Below are positions 1-5,944 of a DNA stretch of 5,944 bases, piece by piece (the stretch's first letter is position 1; each line of letters opens with the position of its first letter). The notes under the pieces were generated by a model, which had not been told where the DNA came from, ran no database searches, and saw only the letters and a list, made by a program, of their open reading frames with translations. This DNA is from Anaerolineaceae bacterium (GTDB lineage Bacteria > Chloroflexota > Anaerolineae > Anaerolineales > Anaerolineaceae). The DNA is taken from assembly GCA_003532515.1 (NCBI GenBank), contig DOEX01000083.1, positions 3,308 to 9,251 on the forward strand, in the 5' to 3' direction. A program made the translations under genes and the position numbers.

Positions 1-20
1 TTCGAGCCCCTCTTTCCCCA
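1..20 (+). tRNA. 3' end of a tRNA gene (partial; isotype unknown)
   Basis: The window opens with TTCGAGC, which fits the tRNA T-loop consensus TTCRANY. It is followed by CCCTC (3' strand of a T-stem, starting with the conserved C61), then TTTCCCC (3' strand of a 7-bp acceptor stem), then A as discriminator at position 20. The next bases are CTTC, so the CCA end is not encoded. The missing 5' part should begin with GGGGAAA and carry GAGGG just before the window. The isotype cannot be read because the anticodon lies outside. An A discriminator and the frequent tRNA-Leu/tig adjacency in bacteria would fit Leu, but that is a guess. Only about a quarter of the gene is visible, so a chance match remains possible. 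Confidence 0.6.
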
Positions 21-34
21 CTTCACAATTAACC

Positions 35-42
35 AAAGAGGT
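35..42 (+). promoter_or_regulatory. Ribosome binding site of tig
   Basis: AAAGAGGT lies five bases before the TTG codon at 48. This Shine-Dalgarno match supports TTG as the true start of trigger factor. Its AAAGAGG part is the exact reverse complement of CCTCTTT at 9-15, inside the putative tRNA 3' end. Confidence 0.8.
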
Positions 43-47
43 AACTA

Positions 48-1520
48 TTGAAAACTGAAAAGACTTTTACTGAAGATCATCAGGTCCGCGTCAGGGCCGA
101 ATTTGAGCAGGAAACCCTGGAAGGTTTCAAACGCAAAGCAGCACGCAAAATTGCTCAAAAAACTCGTATTCCGGGCTTTCGGCCTGGAAAAGCACCCTAC
201 AGCATGGTTGTTGGGCACGTAGGAGAAGCTGCAATTCTTGAAGAAGCTATTGATTTAATGCTCAACGACGTCTACCCCCAGATTTTGGAACAAGAGAATA
301 TCGAACCATATGGTCCCGGAAATCTTGAGGATATTCCCAGCCAGGAACCCCCGGTTTTTGAATTCGTCATTCCCCTCAGCCCTGAAACTGAGCTGGGCGA
401 TGTTGACAACCTGAAGAAACCTTATGAACCTCCGGTGGTCACTGATAACGATGTTGAAGAATATATTACCCAACTGCGCCAAAATCAGGCTAATATCGTC
501 CCCGTGGAAGGGGCTGCCAAAGTAGGTCAACTCGTCTATATGACGCTTGAGGCCACTGATGAAAACGCCAAGACTCCTGAAGAAGCCGTTATTGTTAAAT
601 CTGCTCCTCAACAAACCTTAATTCCGACTCTAAAAGAAGAAAAAGAATCGGAGTGGCCTTATAAAGGCTTTGCCCGGGAACTGGTTGGCAAAAAAGCTGA
701 AGATCAATTCTCACTCACTCACACTTTCCCTGCTGAAAGCAAGGATGGTGCTCTTGCTGGTAAGACCGTTCGCTTTGATATCAATATTCAGTCCGTCAAA
801 GAGCTGGAACTGCCTGAGATGGACCAGGAATTTCTGACTTCGATTGGCGGTTTTGAGAACGTGGAGACCTTCCAACAAGCCGTACGCCAAAAACTCGAAA
901 ACGACCGAACCTCTGAATATGACGACACCTATTACCTTGAACTTGTTGATACCTTGCGTTCTGGTGCGACCCTGAAGTACCCGCCCCAAATGATCAAGGA
1001 AGAAGAAGACGATGTCCTGCACCGCATCGAGCACGATCTCGAGCACAGAGGTTTGGACCTGGACGTTTATTTGAAGATCCGCAAGATGGATAAAGAGCAG
1101 TTCATCGAAGAAGAAGTCAAGCAAACTGCCAAAGACCGTTTGGAAAGATCTTTGGTTATGGATGCAATCACAAAGAAATTTGGCGTCAAGGTCACCCAGG
1201 AACAAATGCAGGCAGAAGTAACCGGTGTTCTCAATTCATTGCTCATAAGCGGTGAATATGAGGAAGCTGAAAAACAACTCGGAAAGAAGCGTTTCACTGA
1301 AGCTATCTCCAACGAGGCTGCCAACAATGCCCTGGAAAAGGCAATCCGCCATCAGTTGAGAACGCTGGCATCACCAGAATCTTTTCCTGTCATCGAAGAA
1401 GTAGCTGAAGAAGAGGCTGTTGAAGAAATTATGGATGCTCTAAATACTGAAATCGAAAAGGAGAACGTTGAATCTGAGCCTGTGGAAGAAACCGCGTCAG
1501 AAGAAAAAGCGCAAGACTAA
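48..1520 (+). CDS. tig: Trigger factor, ribosome-associated chaperone
   Basis: Trigger factor docks at the ribosomal exit tunnel and shields emerging chains in the cytoplasm. The 490-residue product shows the three family domains. The N-terminal ribosome-binding domain (about 1-115) carries the signature GFRPGKAP at 43-50. A middle FKBP-like domain (about 155-252) ends with the typical LAGKTVRFDINIQSVKELELPEMDQEF-type transition, near residues 236-262. The helical C-terminal chaperone domain spans about 255-445. A low-complexity tail follows, with 18 Asp/Glu in the last 41 residues. The middle domain lacks the usual FKBP active-site loops and has a charged segment at about 170-205 instead, so prolyl isomerase activity is doubtful. 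The start is TTG, chosen because the family N-terminus (a DHQVRV-like strand) follows it and a ribosome binding site precedes it. The length is slightly above the usual 430-450, mostly because of the tail. The gene follows a probable tRNA and precedes clpP, a common pairing. Confidence 0.96.
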   Translation: MKTEKTFTEDHQVRVRAEFEQETLEGFKRKAARKIAQKTRIPGFRPGKAPYSMVVGHVGEAAILEEAIDLMLNDVYPQILEQENIEPYGPGNLEDIPSQEPPVFEFVIPLSPETELGDVDNLKKPYEPPVVTDNDVEEYITQLRQNQANIVPVEGAAKVGQLVYMTLEATDENAKTPEEAVIVKSAPQQTLIPTLKEEKESEWPYKGFARELVGKKAEDQFSLTHTFPAESKDGALAGKTVRFDINIQSVKELELPEMDQEFLTSIGGFENVETFQQAVRQKLENDRTSEYDDTYYLELVDTLRSGATLKYPPQMIKEEEDDVLHRIEHDLEHRGLDLDVYLKIRKMDKEQFIEEEVKQTAKDRLERSLVMDAITKKFGVKVTQEQMQAEVTGVLNSLLISGEYEEAEKQLGKKRFTEAISNEAANNALEKAIRHQLRTLASPESFPVIEEVAEEEAVEEIMDALNTEIEKENVESEPVEETASEEKAQD

Positions 1521-1555
1521 CGTTTTTCTTATATTGAGCCAGTAAACTGAAAAGA

Positions 1556-1562
1556 AAAAGGA
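1556..1562 (+). promoter_or_regulatory. Ribosome binding site deciding the clpP start
   Basis: AAAAGGA ends one base before the ATG at 1564 but seven bases before the ATG at 1570. Only the second gap is a normal Shine-Dalgarno spacing, so 1570 is the better start. The adjacent A-rich stretch AAGAAAAA (1552-1559) is the exact reverse complement of TTTTTCTT (1523-1530), just after the tig stop codon. Confidence 0.65.
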
Positions 1563-1569
1563 CATGAAT

Positions 1570-2175
1570 ATGCAAATAAATGATTTTCAATCAGTGATCC
1601 CTATGGTAGTTGAACGGACTGCCAATGGTGACCGTGCTTATGATATCTACTCTTTACTGCTCAAAGAACGGATCGTTTTCGTCGGCTCAGCCATTAATGA
1701 CCAGGTTGCTAATGTTATCGTTGCTCAGCTACTTTATCTGAGCCAGATTGACCCGGAGAAGTCGATCCAGATGTACATAAACTCTCCTGGTGGTTCAATT
1801 TACGCTGGGCTGGCTATCCTGGACACGATGCAGATGATCCCCAACCCGATCAGCACAGTGGCCGTTGGTGTAACTGCCAGTTTTGGTACCGTTCTGCTGG
1901 CTGGTGGAACCAAAGGTCAGCGCTATGCCCTGCCCCATGCAACCATCCACCTGCATCAGCCGCTGGGTGGTACCGAAGGACAAGCTTCGGATATTGAGAT
2001 CATGGCGAAAGAAATCCTGCGTCTCAAGTCAGACCTAAACAAGTTCTTCTCAGATGTGACTGGTCAACCTCTCGATGTCATTCAAAGAGATACTGACCGC
2101 GATTTCTACATGACCGCTGAACAGGCAATGAAATACGGTCTGATCGACAAAGTCTTGACTGCCCCTCAAAAGTAG
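1570..2175 (+). CDS. clpP: ATP-dependent Clp protease proteolytic subunit
   Basis: ClpP forms a two-ring, 14-subunit chamber that degrades proteins unfolded by a Clp ATPase (ClpX, ClpA or ClpC) in the cytoplasm. The 201-residue product has normal family length. The S14 serine-protease triad is complete: Ser104 in TASFGTVLLAGG, His129 in HLHQPLGG and Asp178 in RDTDRDFYM. The substrate-binding strand motif INSPGGS is at 70-76. The usual Met after the nucleophile (ASMG) is Phe here. The N-terminus ends in ERTANGDRAYDIYSLL, the typical start of mature ClpP, so a propeptide of about a dozen residues may be removed. The ATG at 1564 would add two residues but is too close to the ribosome binding site. 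The gene lies about 49 bases after tig and two bases before a HAD gene. clpX, the usual next gene, is not here. Confidence 0.96.
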   Translation: MQINDFQSVIPMVVERTANGDRAYDIYSLLLKERIVFVGSAINDQVANVIVAQLLYLSQIDPEKSIQMYINSPGGSIYAGLAILDTMQMIPNPISTVAVGVTASFGTVLLAGGTKGQRYALPHATIHLHQPLGGTEGQASDIEIMAKEILRLKSDLNKFFSDVTGQPLDVIQRDTDRDFYMTAEQAMKYGLIDKVLTAPQK

Positions 2176-2177
2176 AA

Positions 2178-2975
2178 ATGATCACAGATCATTTCCCAAT
2201 GCTCAAAGGCCTTATCCTCGATATGGATGGGGTCCTTTGGCATGATAGCGAACCAATCGGAAATTTGTCTGAAATATTTGCGCAGATCCAAGACCTTGAG
2301 CTCGATTTTATATTAGCCACAAACAACGCCACCAAGACCATCCAGCAATACGTGGAAAAATTAGCAGGTTTTGGGGTTCAGGTGAAATCAGAACAGATAA
2401 TTACCAGTGCTGTCGCAACTTTTCATTATTTACAGGAAACCCTCCCCGATAAAAAAGTGGTTTTTATCGTTGGTTCTGAATCCTTAAAAAAGGATGCCCA
2501 GAGCAGAGGTTTTAACCTGTTGCTGGAAGGTGAGCAAAAACAAGCCGATATTGTTATAGTGGGTCTTGACCCGTCAATGACATACGAAAAGATCGGCTAT
2601 GCTGCAAAACAGATCCGTGCTGGCGCAAAATTTATCGCTACCAATACGGACGCCACCTACCCAACCCCCGCAGGATTGCTTCCTGGTGCTGGAACGGTGG
2701 TTGCAGCAGTTCAAACCGCCTCTGGCAAAGAGCCTTTGGTGATCGGCAAACCCTCTCCCAGCATGTATTTACAAGCGATGGAAGTTATGGGGTTGACACC
2801 AGATCGGCTGATGTGTATTGGCGATCGTCTTTCCACCGATATTCTCGGTGCGCATAACGGAGGCTTCCGCTCAGGTTTCGTGCTTTCAGGAGTGAACACA
2901 TTCCAGGACCTGGAAGATTGGGAGCTGCAACCCGATATCATTGCAGAGAATCTTACGGCACTGATAAATGGATAA
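2178..2975 (+). CDS. HAD-superfamily phosphatase, NagD / phosphoglycolate phosphatase type
   Basis: This is a probable soluble Mg2+-dependent phosphatase of HAD subfamily IIA, the group with NagD and p-nitrophenyl/2-phosphoglycolate phosphatases. All four catalytic motifs can be seen in 265 residues. Motif I is LILDMDGVLW, with nucleophile Asp15 and acid/base Asp17. Motif II is Thr48 in ATNNAT. Motif III is Lys191 in IGKPSP. Motif IV is GDRLSTDILGA, with Asp216 and Asp221. A C2-type cap sits between motifs II and III and includes the family stretch ATNTDATYPTPAGLLPGAG-like at about 154-172. The substrate cannot be told from sequence; phosphoglycolate, nucleotides or sugar phosphates are all possible. 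The start at 2178 lies two bases after the clpP stop codon and has no clear ribosome binding site, which suggests coupling to clpP. ATG 2199 (seven residues shorter) would also keep motif I. The 3' end overlaps rlmN by eight bases. Confidence 0.9.
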   Translation: MITDHFPMLKGLILDMDGVLWHDSEPIGNLSEIFAQIQDLELDFILATNNATKTIQQYVEKLAGFGVQVKSEQIITSAVATFHYLQETLPDKKVVFIVGSESLKKDAQSRGFNLLLEGEQKQADIVIVGLDPSMTYEKIGYAAKQIRAGAKFIATNTDATYPTPAGLLPGAGTVVAAVQTASGKEPLVIGKPSPSMYLQAMEVMGLTPDRLMCIGDRLSTDILGAHNGGFRSGFVLSGVNTFQDLEDWELQPDIIAENLTALING

Positions 2976-4011
2976 ACAACTCTTGCTCGACCTGAATAAA
3001 GAAGAACTGGCCGAAGAACTAAAAAAGCTCAATCAACCTGCTTTTCGCACCAAGCAAATCCTCGAAGGCATTTACAAACACCATTATGGTGATTTTTCTG
3101 CGTTTGGGAATCTTCCCAATTCTCTAAAAGCCGACCTCGATGCCAACTTCCTGATCGATCCGATTGTTTCCAGTGAATCGATTATTTCCAGAGACAAAAA
3201 GACCGTCAAATTTCTGTTTGAAGTCCAGCAAGGTAGCCGTATTGAAACCGTTCTGATGAAATATTCTGACCGTAATACGGTTTGCGTATCCACCCAGGTT
3301 GGCTGTCCTATGGGCTGTGTCTTTTGCTCTACTGGTCAAATGGGCTTCACACGCAATCTCAGTGCCGGTGAAATTCTGGGGCAGATCTTGTTTGTAATGC
3401 GGACACTGGAAGCCAATGGTGAGAAGTTGTCCAACATAGTCTACATGGGGATGGGCGAGCCTTTTCTCAACTACCCTGCTTTGATGCGATCGATTGAGAT
3501 TCTTACGAATTCAGAACTTCTCAATTTTGGTGCCAGGCGCATCACAATCAGTACTGTTGGGATTATTCCTAAGTTGAAAGAATTTACCGAACTGGATTCT
3601 CAGGTTAATCTTGCTGTCAGTTTACATGCGCCGGAAAACGAATTGAGATCGCAACTGGTGCCAGCCAATCGCATGCATCCGTTAAAATCGCTGATAGCAG
3701 CCTGCAAAGATTACACCGATAAAACCCGTCGTCGGATTACCTTCGAATATGCTTTGATCGATGGCATCAATGACAATGATACCCAGGCAAAACAACTGAT
3801 CAGCCTGATTAAAGGTATGCTCTGCCATGTCAATTTGATCGCACTCAACCCCAGCAAGGAGTACCCACTGCCAGGTTCAAGCCGCGAGCGTGTGGACGCA
3901 TTTGCCAAAATATTGACTGATTATGGCATTCCTTGTTCAGTTCGTTTACGACGCGGCATCGAAATCAATGCCGGCTGCGGACAGCTGGCGCAATCCCAAC
4001 AATCCAAATGA
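2968..4011 (+). CDS. rlmN: Dual-specificity RNA methyltransferase RlmN (23S rRNA A2503)
   Basis: RlmN is a radical-SAM enzyme that methylates C2 of A2503 in 23S rRNA, at the peptidyl transferase centre. In E. coli it also methylates A37 in some tRNAs. The 347-residue product has the radical-SAM cluster motif CPMGCVFC (Cys113, Cys117, Cys120) and the SAM-contacting MGMGEP at 160-165. Both extra cysteines are present: Cys106 (seven residues before the cluster, matching E. coli Cys118) and Cys337 in NAGCGQL (matching E. coli Cys355), which carries the methyl and forms the RNA adduct. The N-terminal accessory domain (about 1-95) with FRTKQILEGIYKH is typical. These features favour RlmN. The resistance enzyme Cfr, which methylates C8, shares the cysteines, but close similarity to RlmN throughout makes Cfr unlikely. 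Its ATG lies inside the last codons of the HAD gene (eight-base overlap), so translation is probably coupled. Confidence 0.95.
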   Translation: MDKQLLLDLNKEELAEELKKLNQPAFRTKQILEGIYKHHYGDFSAFGNLPNSLKADLDANFLIDPIVSSESIISRDKKTVKFLFEVQQGSRIETVLMKYSDRNTVCVSTQVGCPMGCVFCSTGQMGFTRNLSAGEILGQILFVMRTLEANGEKLSNIVYMGMGEPFLNYPALMRSIEILTNSELLNFGARRITISTVGIIPKLKEFTELDSQVNLAVSLHAPENELRSQLVPANRMHPLKSLIAACKDYTDKTRRRITFEYALIDGINDNDTQAKQLISLIKGMLCHVNLIALNPSKEYPLPGSSRERVDAFAKILTDYGIPCSVRLRRGIEINAGCGQLAQSQQSK

Positions 4012-4017
4012 TATAAT
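4009..4017 (+). promoter_or_regulatory. Candidate extended -10 promoter of ftsY-prfB
   Basis: TGATATAAT is an exact extended -10 element (TGn plus TATAAT); its TGA is also the rlmN stop codon. No good -35 box is seen around 3989-3994, which extended -10 promoters can do without. Transcription would be expected to start near 4024, only about three bases before the ftsY ATG, giving an almost leaderless mRNA. This is inferred from sequence only and could be a chance match. Confidence 0.4.
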
Positions 4018-4026
4018 CCAGAGCCT

Positions 4027-4947
4027 ATGGACAACTTATTCAAAAAATGGCGTGACAGCCTTCAAAAAACTCGTGAAACCACGTTTGGTAAGATTGCCAA
4101 TCTATTCGGTGCCACCGAAATCGACGATCAAACTTTCGATGATCTAGAAGAATTGCTGATCCAGGCGGATGTTGGTGTGAAAACCACCCTGGATCTGGTG
4201 GATACAGCCATTGAGAAAACAGACGAACTCGGACTAACCCGTACCTCGCAATTGGAATCCTTACTGAAAGATGAACTCTCCAACCTTTTGTTTGAGGCTG
4301 TGGAGCCGGACTTCTCTCAGAAGCCTACCGTTATCATGGTTGCTGGAGTGAATGGCTCCGGCAAGACGACCTCCATCGGCAAACTGGCTGCCAGGTACAA
4401 AAATATGGGCAAATCCGTGTTGTTAGTGGGGGCTGATACCTACCGTGCAGCCGCCGCTGACCAACTGGAAATCTGGGCTGAACGTGTTGGTGTGCCCATC
4501 ATTACCGGTCAACAAAACAGCGACCCTGGTGCCGTGACTTTTGATGGTATCCGTGCAGCAATAGCCCGTGAAATCGACATAGTCCTGATAGATACAGCTG
4601 GTCGTCTGCACACGCGCTACAATCTGATGGAAGAAATAAAAAAGGTCTATCGTGTGGCAGAAAAAGCCCTGCCAGGTGCACCACATTACTCCTGGATAGT
4701 TATCGATACAACAACCGGTCAAAATGCACTCAACCAGGCTGAAGCTTTTGGTAAGGCTGTCAACCTGAACGGCGCGATACTGGCAAAGCTGGACTCCTCC
4801 GCTAAAGGTGGAATGGTGTTTGCGATTAAAGACCAGTTAGACCTACCCGTCATCTACGCTGGTTTGGGCGAAAAAATTGAAGATCTGCAATTGTTCGACA
4901 AGAATTCTTTCATAGACAGCATCTTCACAAAGAACGAAGGAAATTAG
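4027..4947 (+). CDS. ftsY: Signal recognition particle receptor FtsY
   Basis: FtsY is the SRP receptor GTPase. It pairs with Ffh at the inner face of the membrane to deliver ribosomes making membrane proteins to SecYEG. The 306-residue product has an N domain (about 1-90) with the hallmark LQKTRETTFGKIANLF at 12-27, then the G domain: P-loop GVNGSGKTT at 107-115, DTYRAAAADQL at 137-147, DTAGR at 189-193, TTTGQNALNQA at 228-238, the guanine-specificity motif AKLD at 253-256 (usually TKLD) followed by SSAKGG, and GLGEKIEDLQLFD at 279-291. The FtsY-type N domain and the lack of an M domain separate it from Ffh. No acidic A domain is present. The basic, amphipathic-looking first residues (MDNLFKKWRDSLQK) could be the membrane-binding helix. 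The start has no strong ribosome binding site and sits just after an extended -10 box. prfB follows after one base. Confidence 0.96.
   Translation: MDNLFKKWRDSLQKTRETTFGKIANLFGATEIDDQTFDDLEELLIQADVGVKTTLDLVDTAIEKTDELGLTRTSQLESLLKDELSNLLFEAVEPDFSQKPTVIMVAGVNGSGKTTSIGKLAARYKNMGKSVLLVGADTYRAAAADQLEIWAERVGVPIITGQQNSDPGAVTFDGIRAAIAREIDIVLIDTAGRLHTRYNLMEEIKKVYRVAEKALPGAPHYSWIVIDTTTGQNALNQAEAFGKAVNLNGAILAKLDSSAKGGMVFAIKDQLDLPVIYAGLGEKIEDLQLFDKNSFIDSIFTKNEGN
4937..4941 (+). promoter_or_regulatory. Ribosome binding site of prfB
   Basis: AAGGA inside the last codons of ftsY ends seven bases before the ATG at 4949, which is ideal spacing. It fixes that ATG as the start of prfB even though its frame closes after 22 codons. 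Confidence 0.8.
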
Positions 4948-4948
4948 C

Positions 4949-5944
4949 ATGGCTGAGCTGACTGACCGTATTAAATCATTGGAAGATCAATTCAAATCTC
5001 TCCTGGAGCATCTTTGACTTAGCTGAAAAAGCTGAAGAATTATCCAAATTGCACAAACTAAGTGAAGAGACCGGTTTTTGGGACGACCCAAACAACGCCC
5101 AGTCTGTAATGAAACGTATCGCCTACCTGGATGACCAGATCGACGAATGGTCTTCCCTACAAACCCAGGTGGAAGGGCTAACTGCTTTGTGGGAGCTCGA
5201 TGACGGCAGTTTGACCGATGAAATTGACCAGCACGTCAATGAACTGGAAAACCTGCTGGCGAAAAAGGAAATTGCCCTGCTCCTTTCTGGAAATTATGAC
5301 CATGGGAATGCTCTCCTGGCAATTCATGCTGGCGCAGGCGGCACCGATTCCCAAGATTGGGCAGGCATGCTCGAGCGCATGTATCTGCGTTGGGCTGAGA
5401 ACAATGGCTATAAAACTGAGGTTCTGGACCGCACAGTCGGTGAAGAGGCTGGGATTAAGTCAGTCACAATTTCTTTTACAGGTGAGCTCGCCTATGGCTA
5501 TCTGAAGGCAGAAAAAGGTGTCCACAGGCTGGTCAGGCTTTCTCCCTTTGATGCAGCCCATCGCAGGCATACATCTTTTGCCTTGATCGAAGTTTTACCG
5601 GAAATCGAAGGTAATGATGACATCGTGATCCGCCCCGAGGATATAGAAATCGAAGTTTACAAGTCCTCTGGTGCTGGTGGGCAGAACGTACAGAAAAATA
5701 TGACTGCTGTGCGCATTATCCACCTTGCCACAGGGTTGGTGGTTACCTGTCAGAATGAACGCTCACAGACCCAAAACCGGGAGTCAGCCCTCAAGGTGCT
5801 TCGGTCACGACTTTTTGAATTACAGGTGCAAGCGCATGCTGATGAGATCTCGGATCTGAAAGGCGAGTTCAAAAAAGTTGAATGGGGCAGCCAGATCAGG
5901 TCCTACGTGCTCCACCCATACCAGATGGTCAAAGACCACCGCAC
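4949..5944 (+). CDS. prfB: Peptide chain release factor 2, with programmed +1 frameshift; 3' end outside window
   Basis: RF2 ends translation at UGA and UAA by hydrolysing peptidyl-tRNA. The frame from ATG 4949 runs 22 codons to an in-frame TGA (5015-5017). A +1 shift after CTT (5012-5014) continues with GAC at 5016 and stays open to the window end, giving 331 visible residues of an expected 355-365. In the joined protein, the N-terminal helical region contains GFWDDP near residue 43. Domain 2 has the RF2 stop-codon recognition tripeptide SPF at 198-200, followed by DAAHRRHTSFA. Domain 3 has the catalytic GGQ at 243-245 in SSGAGGQNVQKN. SPF, rather than the PxT type of RF1, identifies RF2. 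The residue after GGQ is Asn rather than the common His. No start codon is seen in the +1 frame upstream of 5016, so the frameshift is needed for full length. Expression should be self-regulated: low RF2 slows termination at UGA and favours the shift. Confidence 0.95.
5005..5018 (+). promoter_or_regulatory. Programmed +1 ribosomal frameshift site of prfB
   Basis: The order is GGAG (5005-5008, Shine-Dalgarno-like), CAT, CTT (slippery Leu codon, 5012-5014), TGA (5015-5017) and C (5018). This matches the E. coli RF2 site, where a Shine-Dalgarno-like AGGGGG sits three bases before CUU UGA C. The weak UGAC stop context and the CUU-to-UUU tRNA slip are established features of this mechanism. The downstream +1 frame encodes the rest of RF2, which confirms it. 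Confidence 0.95.

Noticed and set aside
255..614. Antisense open frame of 119 codons inside tig.
   Set aside because: No family motif is visible and it is fully covered by tig; treated as a shadow.
711..1205. Long antisense open frame of 164 codons inside tig.
   Set aside because: It lies opposite a strongly supported trigger factor gene, has no recognisable motif or ribosome binding site, and comes from the codon pattern of the Glu/Lys-rich gene.
1530..1535. TATATT after tig as a -10 box for clpP.
   Set aside because: There is no matching -35 or extended -10 element, and the region is simply A/T-rich.
2968..4011. The radical-SAM gene as the antibiotic-resistance methyltransferase Cfr.
   Set aside because: Length, the N-terminal accessory domain, the NAGCGQL end and the housekeeping context all fit RlmN.
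3923..4147. Open frame of 74 codons bridging the end of rlmN and the start of ftsY.
   Set aside because: It overlaps both real genes in another frame, and its sequence has no family resemblance.
4949..5017. prfB looks frameshifted and could be taken as a pseudogene or a sequencing error.
   Set aside because: The break falls exactly at the conserved RF2 site GGAG-CAT-CTT-TGA-C, and the downstream frame is intact with SPF and GGQ motifs, so it is programmed frameshifting.
5218..5505. Open frame of 95 codons inside prfB.
   Set aside because: It is out of frame with the RF2 reading that carries the conserved motifs.

Overview
This window is a compact run of housekeeping genes, all on the + strand. 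They act on the ribosome, the nascent chain and protein turnover. The order is: the 3' end of a probable tRNA gene (1-20, cut by the window edge), trigger factor (tig), the ClpP protease subunit (clpP), a NagD-type HAD phosphatase, the radical-SAM 23S rRNA methyltransferase RlmN, the signal recognition particle receptor FtsY, and peptide chain release factor 2 (prfB), which runs off the right edge. Base composition is moderate. The ClpP active-site context (TASFG), the short FtsY without an acidic A domain, and the clustering of these genes would fit a Chloroflexota bacterium, perhaps Anaerolineae. That placement comes from remembered resemblance, not from a search.

Layout: tig starts at a TTG codon 27 bases after the tRNA end. 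About 49 bases separate tig from clpP. The HAD gene follows clpP after two bases, and rlmN overlaps the HAD gene by eight bases, so clpP, HAD and rlmN look like one translationally linked transcript. A 15-base gap before ftsY holds a perfect extended -10 box (TGATATAAT) built on the rlmN stop codon, so ftsY and prfB may have their own promoter. prfB begins two bases after the ftsY stop codon, behind a good ribosome binding site. No stretch longer than 50 bases lacks a gene, and I see no convincing rho-independent terminator, mobile element or CRISPR array.

The clearest special signal is in prfB. The ATG-initiated frame stops at an in-frame TGA after 22 codons, and the rest of RF2 lies in the +1 frame. 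The site has the classic RF2 programmed-frameshift layout: GGAG, three bases, CTT, TGA, C. This is the known autoregulatory device, not a pseudogene. Smaller points worth a second look are a possible pairing between the tRNA 3' strand and the tig ribosome binding site, a possibly leaderless ftsY mRNA, a trigger factor whose PPIase domain has lost its usual active-site loops, and clpP without clpX beside it. I found no wholly new system here.
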